Source of the DNA: an uncultured Mycoplasma sp.
GTDB taxonomy: Bacteria; Bacillota_I; Bacilli_A; RF39; UBA660
Direction of reading: 5' to 3'
DNA: 51,140 bases
Assembly: GCA_945947035.1 (NCBI GenBank)
Contig: CAMEXD010000009.1
Span: 1-51,140 of the forward strand
Positions within the stretch are counted from its first letter, which is position 1. Each line of letters opens with the position of its first letter. Below are positions 1 to 9,261 of this stretch, in pieces. Made by a program: the position numbers and the translations under genes. Below the pieces are notes generated by a model that ran no database searches, was not told the origin of the DNA, and saw nothing but the letters and a program-made list of their open reading frames with translations.

Positions 1-80
1 AATTTATCACGATCTTCATCTGATAATCTTAAATATAACACCACCCTTACTAATGGTTTAGTAATATAGAGTTTATTCAA
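1..80 (-). CDS. Serine site-specific recombinase, N-terminal fragment cut by window edge
   Basis: Only about 26 codons are inside the window. Read on the minus strand from a TTG at 80 they give NKLYITKPLVRVVLYLRLSD and then EDRDK. The YLRLS-D-E-D pattern is the start of a resolvase/invertase catalytic domain, with the nucleophilic serine in LRLSDED. A GGGGG stretch lies 8 bases before the TTG, and the frame overlaps the end of the upstream 56-residue gene, which suggests translational coupling. The protein would be a small or large serine recombinase that inverts or integrates DNA; the rest lies to the left of the window, so the subtype is unknown. Confidence 0.6.
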   Translation of the reverse strand, partial: MNKLYITKPLVRVVLYLRLSDEDRDK

Positions 81-243
81 AATTACAGCCCCCAAGCATA
101 CGTTTTTCATTTCTTTTTATATAATTAAAATATTTCTTATTAAAAATAGTTTTTAACTCTTGTTCCTTAGGATTAGTAGTTCTAGTAATAAATTCTTCAC
201 TATAATTAAAATTAGTTTTTTTCATTTCCTTTTTATTCTTCAT
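73..243 (-). CDS. Small 56-residue protein upstream of serine recombinase
   Basis: A short lysine-rich frame starting at ATG 243 with a good ribosome site (AAAGGGG at 249-255, 5 bases before the ATG). It ends EKRMLGGCNFE and its stop overlaps the recombinase start. I do not recognise a family. The tight coupling suggests it belongs to the recombinase unit, perhaps as a directionality or regulatory partner, but that is inference from position only. Composition is ordinary for this genome. Confidence 0.5.
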   Translation of the reverse strand: MKNKKEMKKTNFNYSEEFITRTTNPKEQELKTIFNKKYFNYIKRNEKRMLGGCNFE

Positions 244-468
244 TTTTACCCCTTTAAAATAAAAAAGAACTATGGTAGTCCTAATCTAATATATGAAATA
301 AAATATAATTTGATACCGTTTTTTAGTTATTTTCATATATAATCATTTAATTCACTAATTTACACTAAAAAGAACTTTTTAATATCAATAATTTATATTA
401 TTTATTATTATTTTTAAAGTTTCATCAATATTTTTCGTCAAAGTAGTACATGATTGTTCTAACATTAA
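244..468. other. Non-coding AT-rich gap
   Basis: I see no convincing gene here. Short frames lack ribosome sites and known motifs. The region separates the recombinase unit from the broken deoxyribosyltransferase gene and probably contains the promoter for the 56-residue gene. Confidence 0.4.
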
Positions 469-1326
469 TTAAACACCAAATTCTTGCTTTCCTTCAACAT
501 AATATTTAACTTGATTTGAATCATATCCAATAATATTTAATTTATTATAGTAGGCAAAACCTTGTAAAATAGTTGAATCTAAATCTGGTTCATTTTCATC
601 ATAGCATGTTAAATAAATTTTACAATTTTTTAAATTTTTTAAATCTGTATCAACTGAATATCCCGATAAATACCTATTACTAATCCAATAAGTAATCCTA
701 TTTTCATCTAATATTTTAGTTATTTTCTCAACTATTATTTTATTCCATTCATATTTCAAACCCGAAAAATCTATAAAAACATCAAATTTATTATCACCAT
801 CAATATGTTGATATATCTTTTCTTTTGTATTATCTAATTTTTCAGAAACAAAATTAGAAAACATTTTAATATTAAAATCTAATTCATCTTCGTATGTTAA
901 TTTTCTATTATTTATATATTGATATTTAAATATATCAGCAACTTTATCCATAATAGGTGATAACTTATATTCAATATTACTCGATAATTTATTTTTGTAA
1001 AAATAAGTATTAAAAATATAAAGTGGCTCCCTTTTTGCGGCGAGGCAATACCCAATTTCAAATCAAACACCAGCCCCATAAGAGGTTCCATCAAATATAG
1101 TTATGAAAATATCATTATTATTTAAAGATTTTATATCTGCTTCAAAAATATTTTTAGAAACATTTCCAATTGTACTAATCTTCATATTACTATCTTTAAA
1201 TGGTAAATATATGTTATCGTCGCTTAATTTTTTACTATTTAAAACGCTATTATACATAACTACAGATGTTTTTCTATCGAAAAAACCATACAATTTTGTA
1301 GCCAAATATATATTATTTTTCTTCAT
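469..1326 (-). pseudogene. Nucleoside 2-deoxyribosyltransferase-like gene broken by in-frame TGA
   Basis: The first 87 codons (1326 down to 1066) begin MKKNNIYLATKLYGFFDR and run to NNDIFITIFDGTSYGAGV, the typical beta-strand and D-G motif of the nucleoside 2-deoxyribosyltransferase family (PF05014). A TGA at 1065-1063 follows, and the same frame continues without shift as FEIGYCLAAKREPLYIF, the family's conserved E-x-G helix, to a TAA at 469. The second half (ILQGFAYYNKLNIIGYDSN) resembles a second, degenerate domain of the same fold. In the family the residue at the TGA is usually small (Ala, Cys, Val), so a Cys codon turned to TGA is the simplest reading. Its start overlaps the MazG gene by 14 bases. 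Intact, it would exchange bases on deoxynucleosides. Confidence 0.7.
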
Positions 1327-1627
1327 ATTCCTTAACTCTCGTGTTTACACCATCAATTATTTTATACTCTCTATGTTTATTTTTATTTATTTTCTTTAAA
1401 AGTTCACTTTCTAAATCAATATTTAAAATTTCAGACAATCCCAATAGGTAAATCACAACATCTGCTATTTCTTCTCCAACATCATCTTTTTTCTTGCGCC
1501 ACGCTTCATATGCCTCAGATACTTCACCATATATTAAACAAAACTCTTTATTAATATCTGTAACATTAAATCCTTTATCTAATTTATTTTGATAAACACT
1601 TTTTTGTACTTGTCTCAAATCTACCAT
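1313..1627 (-). CDS. MazG-like nucleotide pyrophosphohydrolase
   Basis: 104 residues from ATG 1627, chosen because GGAGG sits 9 bases upstream. The middle carries the MazG signature: EFCLIYGEVSEAYEAWRKKK followed by VGEEIADVVIYLLGLSE, the two E-x-x-E/D helices that bind magnesium. Family members hydrolyse nucleoside triphosphates to monophosphates and clean damaged or excess nucleotides. The gene lies between a UDG-like gene and a deoxyribosyltransferase-like gene, all on one strand with overlaps, so it belongs to a nucleotide-pool maintenance cluster. It seems intact although two of its neighbours are not. Confidence 0.8.
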   Translation of the reverse strand: MVDLRQVQKSVYQNKLDKGFNVTDINKEFCLIYGEVSEAYEAWRKKKDDVGEEIADVVIYLLGLSEILNIDLESELLKKINKNKHREYKIIDGVNTRVKEYEEK

Positions 1628-1628
1628 T

Positions 1629-2216
1629 TTATTTTTCCTCCAATATTTCATTTATTATTTTTCTTATTTCAAATATTCTTTTTTCCATAAATTCCGGATG
1701 ATCTTTAAACCATTTTATATTAAGTGGGGATGGATGTGGTAATACAATGGCTAATTTCCCATTAATATAATTATTCTTGAAAATTAATTCGTTGAAATTT
1801 TCATTTGGAAAAAACACCTTTGCTGATTTTGCACCAATTATTATATAAAGCTTATTATTTATATATTCTAGTTCTTTTTTTATCCACTTTTCATAACAAA
1901 CCTTTGGTGGCATTCTATCGTTACCATTTTTATCTTTTCCAGGATAACAATGTGCAAGAGCTGCAATATAAAAATTATCTGGATTATAAAATGTTTCATC
2001 ATCAATCTTATACCATTCATATTTTAATTTTTTTCCACTTTGATCTGTAAAAGGTTTTAGTGTTTCGTGAACAGTAGCAGATGGTGCCTGACTAATTTGA
2101 ACTATTTTAGAATTAACATTTCCTAAAAATATAGGATGAGGTTGAAATCCAAATTTTTCTTTACAAATTTCACACTTCTTTAAATTTCCTAATAAACCAT
2201 TAAAATCTTCTCTCAT
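1629..2216 (-). CDS. Uracil-DNA glycosylase superfamily protein
   Basis: 195 residues. An N-terminal CEICKEKFG segment, QISQAPSATVHET after a beta strand, YIAALAHCYPGK, IIIGAKSAKVFF and the late VLPHPSPLN motif match the UDG superfamily, in which the H-P-S-P-x-N loop binds DNA. The family removes uracil or other damaged bases from DNA. The cysteines near the N terminus could bind an iron-sulfur cluster as in families 4 and 5, but only two are obvious. The start overlaps the end of the broken tmk gene by 17 bases. It appears intact. Confidence 0.7.
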   Translation of the reverse strand: MREDFNGLLGNLKKCEICKEKFGFQPHPIFLGNVNSKIVQISQAPSATVHETLKPFTDQSGKKLKYEWYKIDDETFYNPDNFYIAALAHCYPGKDKNGNDRMPPKVCYEKWIKKELEYINNKLYIIIGAKSAKVFFPNENFNELIFKNNYINGKLAIVLPHPSPLNIKWFKDHPEFMEKRIFEIRKIINEILEEK

Positions 2217-2717
2217 TCTTTTTTCTAAACTCCTCTATTTTGTCAATAACTTCACCAAATATATTTTCAATTGGTTGCATTCCATTAATATAAATCAGAT
2301 TATTTTCATCAAGAATAGATAAATATGCACTTCTAACTTTTCCTAAATATTCAGGTGTTGCTTTTATATTAAATTTTGTATCAGTATTTCTGTTAATAGA
2401 TTCATTTGGTGTTATATCAATAAAAAATCCTATATCAGATTTTGGAAAAACTGAATTGATATTAGTTACCCAATTTTTATCAACACCTTCTGTCTTATGT
2501 TTTTCATTCTTATGTATCTATCAGTTGCAAATAAATAAGCTTTCAAGATAGGATCTAAAGTTCCTTCTTTTGCCATTTTCTTTAGTTCTTTACCTATATT
2601 AGTTTCAAATTCTTTTGAAATTTCTGCAGCTATTCCTGATTTTGAATAATAATCTTTTATCATTTCCACCAATGTAGTTTTACCACAATTGTCTAATCCT
2701 TCAAAAATAACTAGCAC
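2200..2717 (-). pseudogene. tmk: dTMP kinase-like gene with internal deletion and frameshift
   Basis: The start is clear: MLVIFEGLDNCGKTTLVEMI with the P-loop, then KAYLFATDRYIRMKN. The frame then runs into a TAA after KIG. In another frame the protein resumes as TEGVDKNWVTNINSVFPKSD, then IGFFIDITPNESINR and a C-terminal tail, ending at 2200. Normal thymidylate kinases have about 25 residues between these blocks, including the D-R-Y/F-x-x-S-S-x-A-Y-Q-G motif needed for dTMP binding. That piece is absent, so this is an internal deletion of a few tens of bases that also shifts the frame. The product cannot be an active kinase. A second tmk must serve the cell if this was the housekeeping type. 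Confidence 0.75.
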
Positions 2718-2869
2718 AATATATCACCTCACATATATATTTATATTATAACATTAAAATTTACTATTTTATCATAAAAAAATTAAAATTTAAGAATCAT
2801 AATAATTAAAATAATTTATGAACATTTTATTAAAACTAATTATTGATAGGAATTAAAAAAATTGATAAA

Positions 2870-2990
2870 CTAATAAACGATATATGAAAAAAATCCAAAA
2901 AATTTTAAATAATAATCTTTGCTTGAATCTATGATTATATTATTTAAAGATTTAAACAATCGCTCAGTTGGTCCTGTTGGTCCAGTTGCC
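2870..2990 (-). pseudogene. Collagen-like Gly-Pro-Thr repeat relic
   Basis: Read on the minus strand, bases just below 2990 give ATGPTGPTERLFKSL and then an unremarkable tail to a TAG at 2870. GPT triplets are typical of bacterial collagen-like surface proteins. No start or ribosome site is present, so only a C-terminal scrap remains. The plus strand of the same bases gives SVGPVGPVA, so the repeat is short enough to be chance. Confidence 0.3.
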
Positions 2991-3013
2991 TAAATAAAAA
3001 AGTGGCACACATA

Positions 3014-3062
3014 ATAAAAATGATCTATTATAAAGACCATCTCTATAATAAGATCATTTTAT
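3014..3062 (-). terminator. Terminator of the arginine deiminase operon
   Basis: A long hairpin lies just past the arcD-like stop: AAAATGATCT (3017-3026) pairs with AGATCATTTT (3051-3060), and ATTATA pairs with TATAAT inside. On the minus strand it is followed by TTTTTATTAT. Confidence 0.75.
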
Positions 3063-3070
3063 ATTTATTA

Positions 3071-4513
3071 CTATATTATTAAACTAAATACTGACAAAAC
3101 TAGGATATTTGCTAAAGCTATAGTAATTACTATTTTTAAAGCCCACTTAAACCAAGTTGAATATTCCACCTTAGCAAGTGCAAGTCCACCCATAATAGCA
3201 CCACATGTTGGAGTTATTAAATTTACAAGTCCATTTGCTGAAACTAAAGTCATTATAGTAACTTCTGTACTATATCCTAATTGTGCAGCTAAAGAACCAA
3301 TTATAGGTGAAGATAATGTTGCCAATCCAGAAGATGATGGTACCAAAATTGATAAAACTATATGTAAAACATAATTAAGTGGTACAAACACTAATTCTGG
3401 TAAACGAGATAAGAAATTAGATGCGTTATAAATAATATAATTATCTAAATAAGTTACTGACATTAAGACACTAGCGCCTCTAGCAACTGCTATAATTAAT
3501 ACAACACCAACCATATCATCAGCACCATCTACAAAAGCATCAACAATTCCTTTCTCACCTAATCCATTGATAATTCCTATAACAATTGACATAATTAAGA
3601 ACCATAATGCTGCTTCATAGAACCACCAATTACCAAGTGAAGAACCAGTTAACCATCCTGTAAATTTATCAAAGAAACCAATTCCAAATTCACCCCATGG
3701 AATAAATCCAATAATCATGATAACAAAAGTTAAACCTAAAAGAATTAATGTGATTTTTTGTTTCATTGTTAGTTTTGCAACTTTTTCTTCTTTTAAAGCA
3801 AAATTACCAAATTTCTTTTCGGCAGCTTTTTGTTCTCTTAAAGACAAGAAAGTAGATCCCTTATCTTTTTTGACTTTCATAGCATAATTAATAACAAATA
3901 ATATTGAAATTGTTAAAGTTATCAACCATAAGAAAGTTCCAATTAAAATAACAAGTCCTTGATTTATAGCAACATTTTCAGGTAAAGCACTAATTGCTGC
4001 TCCAGTTGCAAAAGGATTAATTGTAGAACCAAGTACTCCAGATCCTGCTCCTAAAAGAACAATTGCAGATCCAACTAAAGGATCCATACCAGCAGCCATC
4101 ATTGTAGCAGCAAGAAGAACATAAAACCCAACTGTTTCCTCTAACATACCATAAGTAGTTCCGCCTATTGAGAATATTAGCATCAAAATAGGAATTAAAA
4201 TAATCTCATTACCCTTAAGTTTTTGAACTAATACTTTGATTCCAGTCTCAAGTGCTCCTGTTCTATTAAGAATCGCTAAAAATCCTCCAAGAACCATAAC
4301 AAATATTGCTACATCAACCGCAGACTCAAACCCTAATATCGGTGACATCAAAATATCAGATAATGATGCTCCGACAGTTCCACTACCATTAACAATTTCA
4401 TCACCAATAAATTGTGCATTTGGTAGCAAATGTGATAATAATCCTAATCCAAATATTAGAATTAAGATAATTGAAAAAGCCGATAACATTGTCTTTGACT
4501 TTTTCTTAGCCAT
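3071..4513 (-). CDS. arcD: YfcC-family arginine/ornithine antiporter-like permease
   Basis: 480 residues, nearly all hydrophobic, with about 12 membrane segments and a short basic N terminus. Segments such as FSIGGTTYGMLEETVGFY and LVPSSSGLATLSSPIIGSLA are typical of the YfcC/C4-dicarboxylate anaerobic carrier superfamily (PF03606). Members of this family replace the classical ArcD in several arginine deiminase clusters and exchange arginine for ornithine. It follows arcC by one base and is the last gene of the operon. The symbol is given by role and position; the substrate is inferred from the neighbours. Confidence 0.75.
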   Translation of the reverse strand: MAKKKSKTMLSAFSIILILIFGLGLLSHLLPNAQFIGDEIVNGSGTVGASLSDILMSPILGFESAVDVAIFVMVLGGFLAILNRTGALETGIKVLVQKLKGNEIILIPILMLIFSIGGTTYGMLEETVGFYVLLAATMMAAGMDPLVGSAIVLLGAGSGVLGSTINPFATGAAISALPENVAINQGLVILIGTFLWLITLTISILFVINYAMKVKKDKGSTFLSLREQKAAEKKFGNFALKEEKVAKLTMKQKITLILLGLTFVIMIIGFIPWGEFGIGFFDKFTGWLTGSSLGNWWFYEAALWFLIMSIVIGIINGLGEKGIVDAFVDGADDMVGVVLIIAVARGASVLMSVTYLDNYIIYNASNFLSRLPELVFVPLNYVLHIVLSILVPSSSGLATLSSPIIGSLAAQLGYSTEVTIMTLVSANGLVNLITPTCGAIMGGLALAKVEYSTWFKWALKIVITIALANILVLSVFSLII

Positions 4514-4514
4514 A

Positions 4515-5459
4515 CTATTTCCTCCTTTTTATTACTGTACCAGTTTTTCCATTTATTGCTTCGTTTGCTTTTTCTAAAGAACCAATAATAGCTACTTTGT
4601 CAAAAGAATCACGAACAAAATCAATACACGCTTCAACTTTTGGAAGCATACTACCTTTAGCAAAATGACCCTCAGATATATATTTTTCTGCTTCATCCAC
4701 CGTAATAGTATCAAGTGCTACTTGTTTGTCCGTATTGTAGTTTAAATACACCTTATCTACAGCAGTTAATATTAAAAGGATATCAGCATCTATCTCTTTT
4801 GCAAGTAATGCAGCAGAACGATCTTTATCGATTACAGCTTCTACACCCTCTAATAACTCAATCTTATTAGTTTTAATTACTGGTATACCACCACCACCAA
4901 CAGCAATAACAATATTATCATTATCAACTAGTTGTTTTATAATATTCTTCTCGATAATATCAATAGGCATTGGAGAAGGTACTACTCTCCTATAGCCTCG
5001 TCCAGAATCTTCAACAAATTGATAACCCTTTTCATTTTCAATTTTAATAGCTTCTTCTTTGCTATAAAACATTCCAATGGGCTTAGTTGGATTTTGAAAA
5101 GCACTATCACTTGGATCGACCTGAACTTGTGTTATCAAAGTTGCACAATTTTTAACAATGTTTTGTCTTTCTAGTTCATCTTGAATACATTGTTGCAATT
5201 GGTAACCTATATAACCTTGACTCATACTCCCACACTCTGCAAATGGCATTGATGGAGTTTTAGCTTCTCCATTTGAAGAATACTCCATTGCAAGTAATAT
5301 TTGACCAACTTGTGGACCATTTCCGTGAGTAAGAACAATCTTATTTCCCTCTTTTACTAAATTGACAATAATCTTTGCAACATTTTCAAGAAGTAATAAT
5401 TGTTCAGTAGGATTCTTTCCTAAAGCATTACCACCTAAAGCAATAACTATTTTACTCAT
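4515..5459 (-). CDS. arcC: Carbamate kinase
   Basis: 314 residues, the family length. It begins [20 protein letters not shown], and has [34 protein letters not shown] and [10 protein letters not shown], all amino-acid-kinase fold motifs of carbamate kinase, and [20 protein letters not shown] near the end. It converts carbamoyl phosphate and ADP to ATP, the energy-yielding step of arginine fermentation. Two ATGs are adjacent (5462 and 5459). The second is chosen since AGGGA lies 5 bases upstream of it. The start overlaps the end of arcB by 8 bases. Confidence 0.93.
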   Translation of the reverse strand: MSKIVIALGGNALGKNPTEQLLLLENVAKIIVNLVKEGNKIVLTHGNGPQVGQILLAMEYSSNGEAKTPSMPFAECGSMSQGYIGYQLQQCIQDELERQNIVKNCATLITQVQVDPSDSAFQNPTKPIGMFYSKEEAIKIENEKGYQFVEDSGRGYRRVVPSPMPIDIIEKNIIKQLVDNDNIVIAVGGGGIPVIKTNKIELLEGVEAVIDKDRSAALLAKEIDADILLILTAVDKVYLNYNTDKQVALDTITVDEAEKYISEGHFAKGSMLPKVEACIDFVRDSFDKVAIIGSLEKANEAINGKTGTVIKRRK

Positions 5460-6450
5460 CATCTTCCCTCATAGTGGCATAAACAACTGCTTTAATTGTA
5501 TGTAATCTGTTTTCAGCTTCATCAAATACTTTTGATTTATCTGAAGTAAATACTTCATCAGTAACTTCCATTTCTTTTAGTCCATACTTCTCATAAATAT
5601 CTTTACCTATTGTAGTATTCAAATCATGAAAAGATGGTAGACAATGTAAAAATATAACATTTTCATTAGCATTGTCCATAATTTTTTTATTTACTTGATA
5701 TGGACTAAGTAATTTAATTCTTTCATTCCATACCTCATCTGGTTCACCCATTGATACCCATACATCAGTATAAATTACATCAGCGTTTTCTGAAGCTTTT
5801 AAAACATCTTCAGTCATTTCAATAGTTGCACCAGTTTCTTCAGCTATTTTTCTACATTTTTCCACCAAAGTAGAATTAGGCCATAAATCTTTAGGTCCAC
5901 AAGAAACAAAATGCATTCCCATTTTAGCACAAACTACCATTAAAGAATTAGCAACATTATTTCTAGCATCTCCGAAGAAAACTAATTTGATTCCATCTAA
6001 ATGACCGAAATTTTCTTCAACAGTCATAACATCTGCTAACATTTGTGTAGGATGAAATTCAGTTGTAAGACCATTCCAAACTGGAACTCCTGCATTTTCA
6101 GCAAGTGTTTCCACTATTTTTTGATCATATCCTCTATATTCAATTCCATCATACATTCTTCCAAGAACTTTTGCAGTATCTTCAATACTTTCTTTTTTTC
6201 CCATTTGAGAACTTCCTGGATCTAAATATGTAACTCCCATTCCCAAATCTAAACCAGCAACTTCAAAAGCACATCTTGTTCTAGTTGAAGTTTTTTCAAA
6301 AAGTAAAACAATATTTTTACCTTTTAGATAACGATGTTCAATAGAATTATGTTTTTTATTTTTAAAATCTTTAGCCAAATCTAAAAGATATCTAATTTCT
6401 TCTGGAGTGTAATCCAATAATGTTAAAAAATTTCTATTTCTTAAATCCAT
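5452..6450 (-). CDS. arcB: Catabolic ornithine carbamoyltransferase
   Basis: 332 residues. The carbamoyl-phosphate loop [14 protein letters not shown], the [14 protein letters not shown] segment and the HCLPSFHD motif identify ornithine carbamoyltransferase. Here it runs catabolically, cleaving citrulline with phosphate to ornithine and carbamoyl phosphate, since it lies between arcA (1 base away) and arcC (8-base overlap). The anabolic homologue argF would look similar, but no arginine biosynthesis genes are near. Length and motifs are complete. Confidence 0.93.
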   Translation of the reverse strand: MDLRNRNFLTLLDYTPEEIRYLLDLAKDFKNKKHNSIEHRYLKGKNIVLLFEKTSTRTRCAFEVAGLDLGMGVTYLDPGSSQMGKKESIEDTAKVLGRMYDGIEYRGYDQKIVETLAENAGVPVWNGLTTEFHPTQMLADVMTVEENFGHLDGIKLVFFGDARNNVANSLMVVCAKMGMHFVSCGPKDLWPNSTLVEKCRKIAEETGATIEMTEDVLKASENADVIYTDVWVSMGEPDEVWNERIKLLSPYQVNKKIMDNANENVIFLHCLPSFHDLNTTIGKDIYEKYGLKEMEVTDEVFTSDKSKVFDEAENRLHTIKAVVYATMREDDE

Positions 6451-6451
6451 A

Positions 6452-7699
6452 CTATTTCAAATCCTCTCTAACAAGTGGCATACTCATACATCTAGGTCCA
6501 CCACGTCCTCTTGATAATTCAGCACTACTCATTTCTAACACTTTAATACCATGTTCTCTTAAAATATTGTTTGTAATATTATTTCTATTATATACTACTA
6601 CTACACCAGGTGCTATACATAAAGTATTAGTTCCATCATTCCATTGTTCTCTTTCAGAAGATGTTTTTTCACCACCACCACAAGCTATTAAAGTAATCTT
6701 TCTTCCTAAATATTTTTCTAATATTTCTTCTAAAGAACCATTGATTTCTTTTACATTCAAATCTTCATCACTATCAGGAATATCTCCTTCGGTAATTTCA
6801 AAAACTTGAAGTGATTCCATAATTCCAGGATGATATGTAAACTTATCATAATCAATTTGGGTAAATACTGTATCCAAATGCATAAAAGCTCTAGATTCAG
6901 GAATATTAAATGCTAATATTGTATCAATATTACAATTTGGATTTTTAAACATATTTTTAGCAAGTAAATCAATTGCTCCAGCTTCAGTTCTTTGTGAAAT
7001 ACCAACTGCAATAATATGATCATTTAAATTAAGAACATCTCCACCCTCGATATGATAAGGTAAATATCTATCATAATATTTTTCTACATTATCTTTAAAA
7101 TCAGGATGATAATTAAATATATATTCAGCATAAATAGTTTCTCTGCTTCTAGTTACTGAATACATTTTGTTTAAAATAACTCCATTACCAGCACTTGCAA
7201 ATGGATCTCTTGTAAAATACAAGTTAGGCATAGGATCTGCTAAAAAATCTGATTCTTCGCTAACCAAATCAACCAATGATTTTTCAACTTCTCTTTTTGC
7301 ACTACTGATTTCTAGAAGTTTTATTCCTTCCATTGTCTTTAAAACAAGTTCTTTCTTGTTTCTAAAACTTTTTAAATATTCAAATACCAAATTTTTATAT
7401 TTTGGAGTTTTTATTCCTGCTTCATATATAAATTGTCTTAAAAACTTATCCAAAATATCATCACTAAGTTCTAATACTTCTGCCATTAAGTCTTCCAAGT
7501 AAAGAACTTCAACACCATTTTCTTTTAAGATATTAGCAAATTCATCGTGTTCCTTTTGTGCTTCAGGTAAAAAAGGAATATCATCAAATAATAGTCTAGT
7601 TAAACTATCAGGTGTTAAATTAAGTAGTTCATTACCAGGTCTATGTAATAATACCTTTTTTAAAGGTGCAATCTCGCTTTTTACATTAATTACACTCAT
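6452..7699 (-). CDS. arcA: Arginine deiminase
   Basis: 415 residues from ATG 7699, which has AAGGGAGA 6 bases upstream; the longer in-frame start at 7717 has no ribosome site. Motifs: LHRPG near the N terminus, [37 protein letters not shown], and [14 protein letters not shown] at the C terminus with the nucleophilic cysteine. It hydrolyses arginine to citrulline and ammonia, giving acid protection and feeding ATP synthesis through arcB and arcC. It is the first gene of the operon; a strong promoter precedes it. Confidence 0.95.
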   Translation of the reverse strand: MSVINVKSEIAPLKKVLLHRPGNELLNLTPDSLTRLLFDDIPFLPEAQKEHDEFANILKENGVEVLYLEDLMAEVLELSDDILDKFLRQFIYEAGIKTPKYKNLVFEYLKSFRNKKELVLKTMEGIKLLEISSAKREVEKSLVDLVSEESDFLADPMPNLYFTRDPFASAGNGVILNKMYSVTRSRETIYAEYIFNYHPDFKDNVEKYYDRYLPYHIEGGDVLNLNDHIIAVGISQRTEAGAIDLLAKNMFKNPNCNIDTILAFNIPESRAFMHLDTVFTQIDYDKFTYHPGIMESLQVFEITEGDIPDSDEDLNVKEINGSLEEILEKYLGRKITLIACGGGEKTSSEREQWNDGTNTLCIAPGVVVVYNRNNITNNILREHGIKVLEMSSAELSRGRGGPRCMSMPLVREDLK

Positions 7700-7740
7700 T
7701 TTTTCTTCTCCCTTCATTTAGTAGTTCCCCTACTATTATG

Positions 7741-7769
7741 ATTATATCAAATAAAATATTCTTTTTCAA
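7741..7769 (-). promoter_or_regulatory. SigA-type promoter of the arc operon
   Basis: On the minus strand TTGAAA (7769-7764) and TATAAT (7746-7741) are 17 bases apart, upstream of arcA. The gap between glnQ-like and arcA is about 100 bases, so some readthrough from the importer genes is possible. I could not assign an ArgR box. Confidence 0.7.
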
Positions 7770-7820
7770 ATAATTTGACGCAAATAAACAATAAATTTAG
7801 AGTTTTTTTGCAAAAAGAAA

Positions 7821-8537
7821 TTATGCATTTAAAAAATCTTTAATTCTTTCGTTTTCTTTACTATTAAAAACTTCATCGACTGTTCCAAATAAAGATACTT
7901 TGCCATCGTCTAAAAACAATATTTTATTAGCGCATTTTTTAACAAAATTCATCTCGTGAGAAACAACAATCATTGTCATACCATCATCGGCAATTTTTTT
8001 AATAAGTTCTAATACTTCTCCAACCATTTCTGGATCTAGTGCTGAAGTTGGTTCATCAAACAAAATAATATCAGGATTCATAATAAGTGATCTTACAATA
8101 GCTACTCTTTGTTTTTCTCCACCAGAAAGTTTATTAGGATAACAATTAATTTTGTCACTTAAATTGATAGATTTAAGTAATTCAAATGCTTTTTTCTTTG
8201 CTTCGTTTTCTGTCATCATCTTTAATTTCACTGGTGCTAAAATAATATTTTCTTCAACAGTTAAATGTGGAAAAAGATTAAATTGTTGAAAAACCATACC
8301 AATTTTTCTTCTTAAATTAGATAAATCATTACTATTTTTATTTATTTCTTTACCTTCAAAAATAATCTTACCACTAGTAATTTCTTCTAATCCGTTTAAG
8401 CACCTCAAAAATGTTGATTTTCCACATCCTGATGGTCCAATAATAGCAATTATATCACCTTTTTCTACTTTTAGATTAATCCCCTTTAATACTAAGTTGT
8501 TTCCAAATTTCTTTTTTAAATTTTTAACCTCTAACAT
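7821..8537 (-). CDS. Polar amino acid ABC importer, ATPase subunit
   Basis: 238 residues. Walker A GPSGCGKST near residue 33, Q-loop VFQQFNLFPHLTVEENI, signature LSGGEKQRVAI, Walker B IILFDEPTSALD and switch histidine VVSHEM are all present. It belongs to the GlnQ/ArtP/HisP group that powers uptake of polar amino acids. It overlaps the permease gene by 14 bases and sits next to the arginine deiminase operon, so arginine is the likely substrate; that is inferred from context. Confidence 0.9.
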   Translation of the reverse strand: MLEVKNLKKKFGNNLVLKGINLKVEKGDIIAIIGPSGCGKSTFLRCLNGLEEITSGKIIFEGKEINKNSNDLSNLRRKIGMVFQQFNLFPHLTVEENIILAPVKLKMMTENEAKKKAFELLKSINLSDKINCYPNKLSGGEKQRVAIVRSLIMNPDIILFDEPTSALDPEMVGEVLELIKKIADDGMTMIVVSHEMNFVKKCANKILFLDDGKVSLFGTVDEVFNSKENERIKDFLNA

Positions 8538-9246
8538 TATTTAATCTCCCCTCCATTAAATTAACTACTTTAGAAAGTCCTAAAGTCATAATTAAATAAA
8601 TAAAAGCAATAATAATTAATGGAAAAAAGTAATCGTAAGTTCTAGAAGCAATTATATCAGAAGCTTTAGTAAGCTCAATAATTCCAATATAAGCTCCAAC
8701 CGATGTCTCTTTTAACAAAGTAATAAATTCATTTCCCAATGCAGGTAAAATATTTTTAATTGCTTGGGGTAAAATAATATATTTCATAACTTGTCCATAT
8801 TTTAATCCTAAAGAATATCCTGCTTCTGATTGACCAATAGGTATGGAATTAATGCCAGCTCTAATTATCTCTGAAACATAAGCTCCAGAATTAATACCAA
8901 AAGCTAAAATACCAACAAGGATTATATTAATATTAACAGATTTAAAAATAACATAATATATTATCATAAGTTGTAAAATAACTGGAGTACCTCTAATAAC
9001 ACTAACATATATTTTTGCAAGAATATTAATAAATTTTAATTTGCCTGTTTGTTCATGATAGTTACGAATTAAAGCAACCGCAACGCCAATAATAATACCA
9101 ATAATTACAGCAAAAAAAGCGATAATAATAGTATTAACTAATCCTTCAATAATAAACTTGTAACGATTATCATAAATAACACTTTGATAAAAAGAATCCC
9201 CAATATTTAGTAAAAATAACGCAATTTTTTCAAATATAAAACTCAT
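8524..9246 (-). CDS. Polar amino acid ABC importer, permease subunit
   Basis: 240 residues with about five membrane helices. EAGYSLGLKYGQVMKYIILP is the EAA loop that docks on the ATPase, and NSGAYVSEIIRAGINSIP precedes it, as in HisM/GlnP-type permeases. It would form a homodimer in the membrane. It lies 15 bases from the binding-protein gene and overlaps the ATPase gene. Confidence 0.9.
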   Translation of the reverse strand: MSFIFEKIALFLLNIGDSFYQSVIYDNRYKFIIEGLVNTIIIAFFAVIIGIIIGVAVALIRNYHEQTGKLKFINILAKIYVSVIRGTPVILQLMIIYYVIFKSVNINIILVGILAFGINSGAYVSEIIRAGINSIPIGQSEAGYSLGLKYGQVMKYIILPQAIKNILPALGNEFITLLKETSVGAYIGIIELTKASDIIASRTYDYFFPLIIIAFIYLIMTLGLSKVVNLMEGRLNNVRG

Positions 9247-9261
9247 AATTCACCTATCTTT

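Noticed and set aside
73-100. A fourth TTCAGGGGGC core near 90 (minus strand CTTGGGGGC)
   Set aside because: It lacks the TTCA part and the hairpin, and the G run fits the ribosome site of the recombinase gene.
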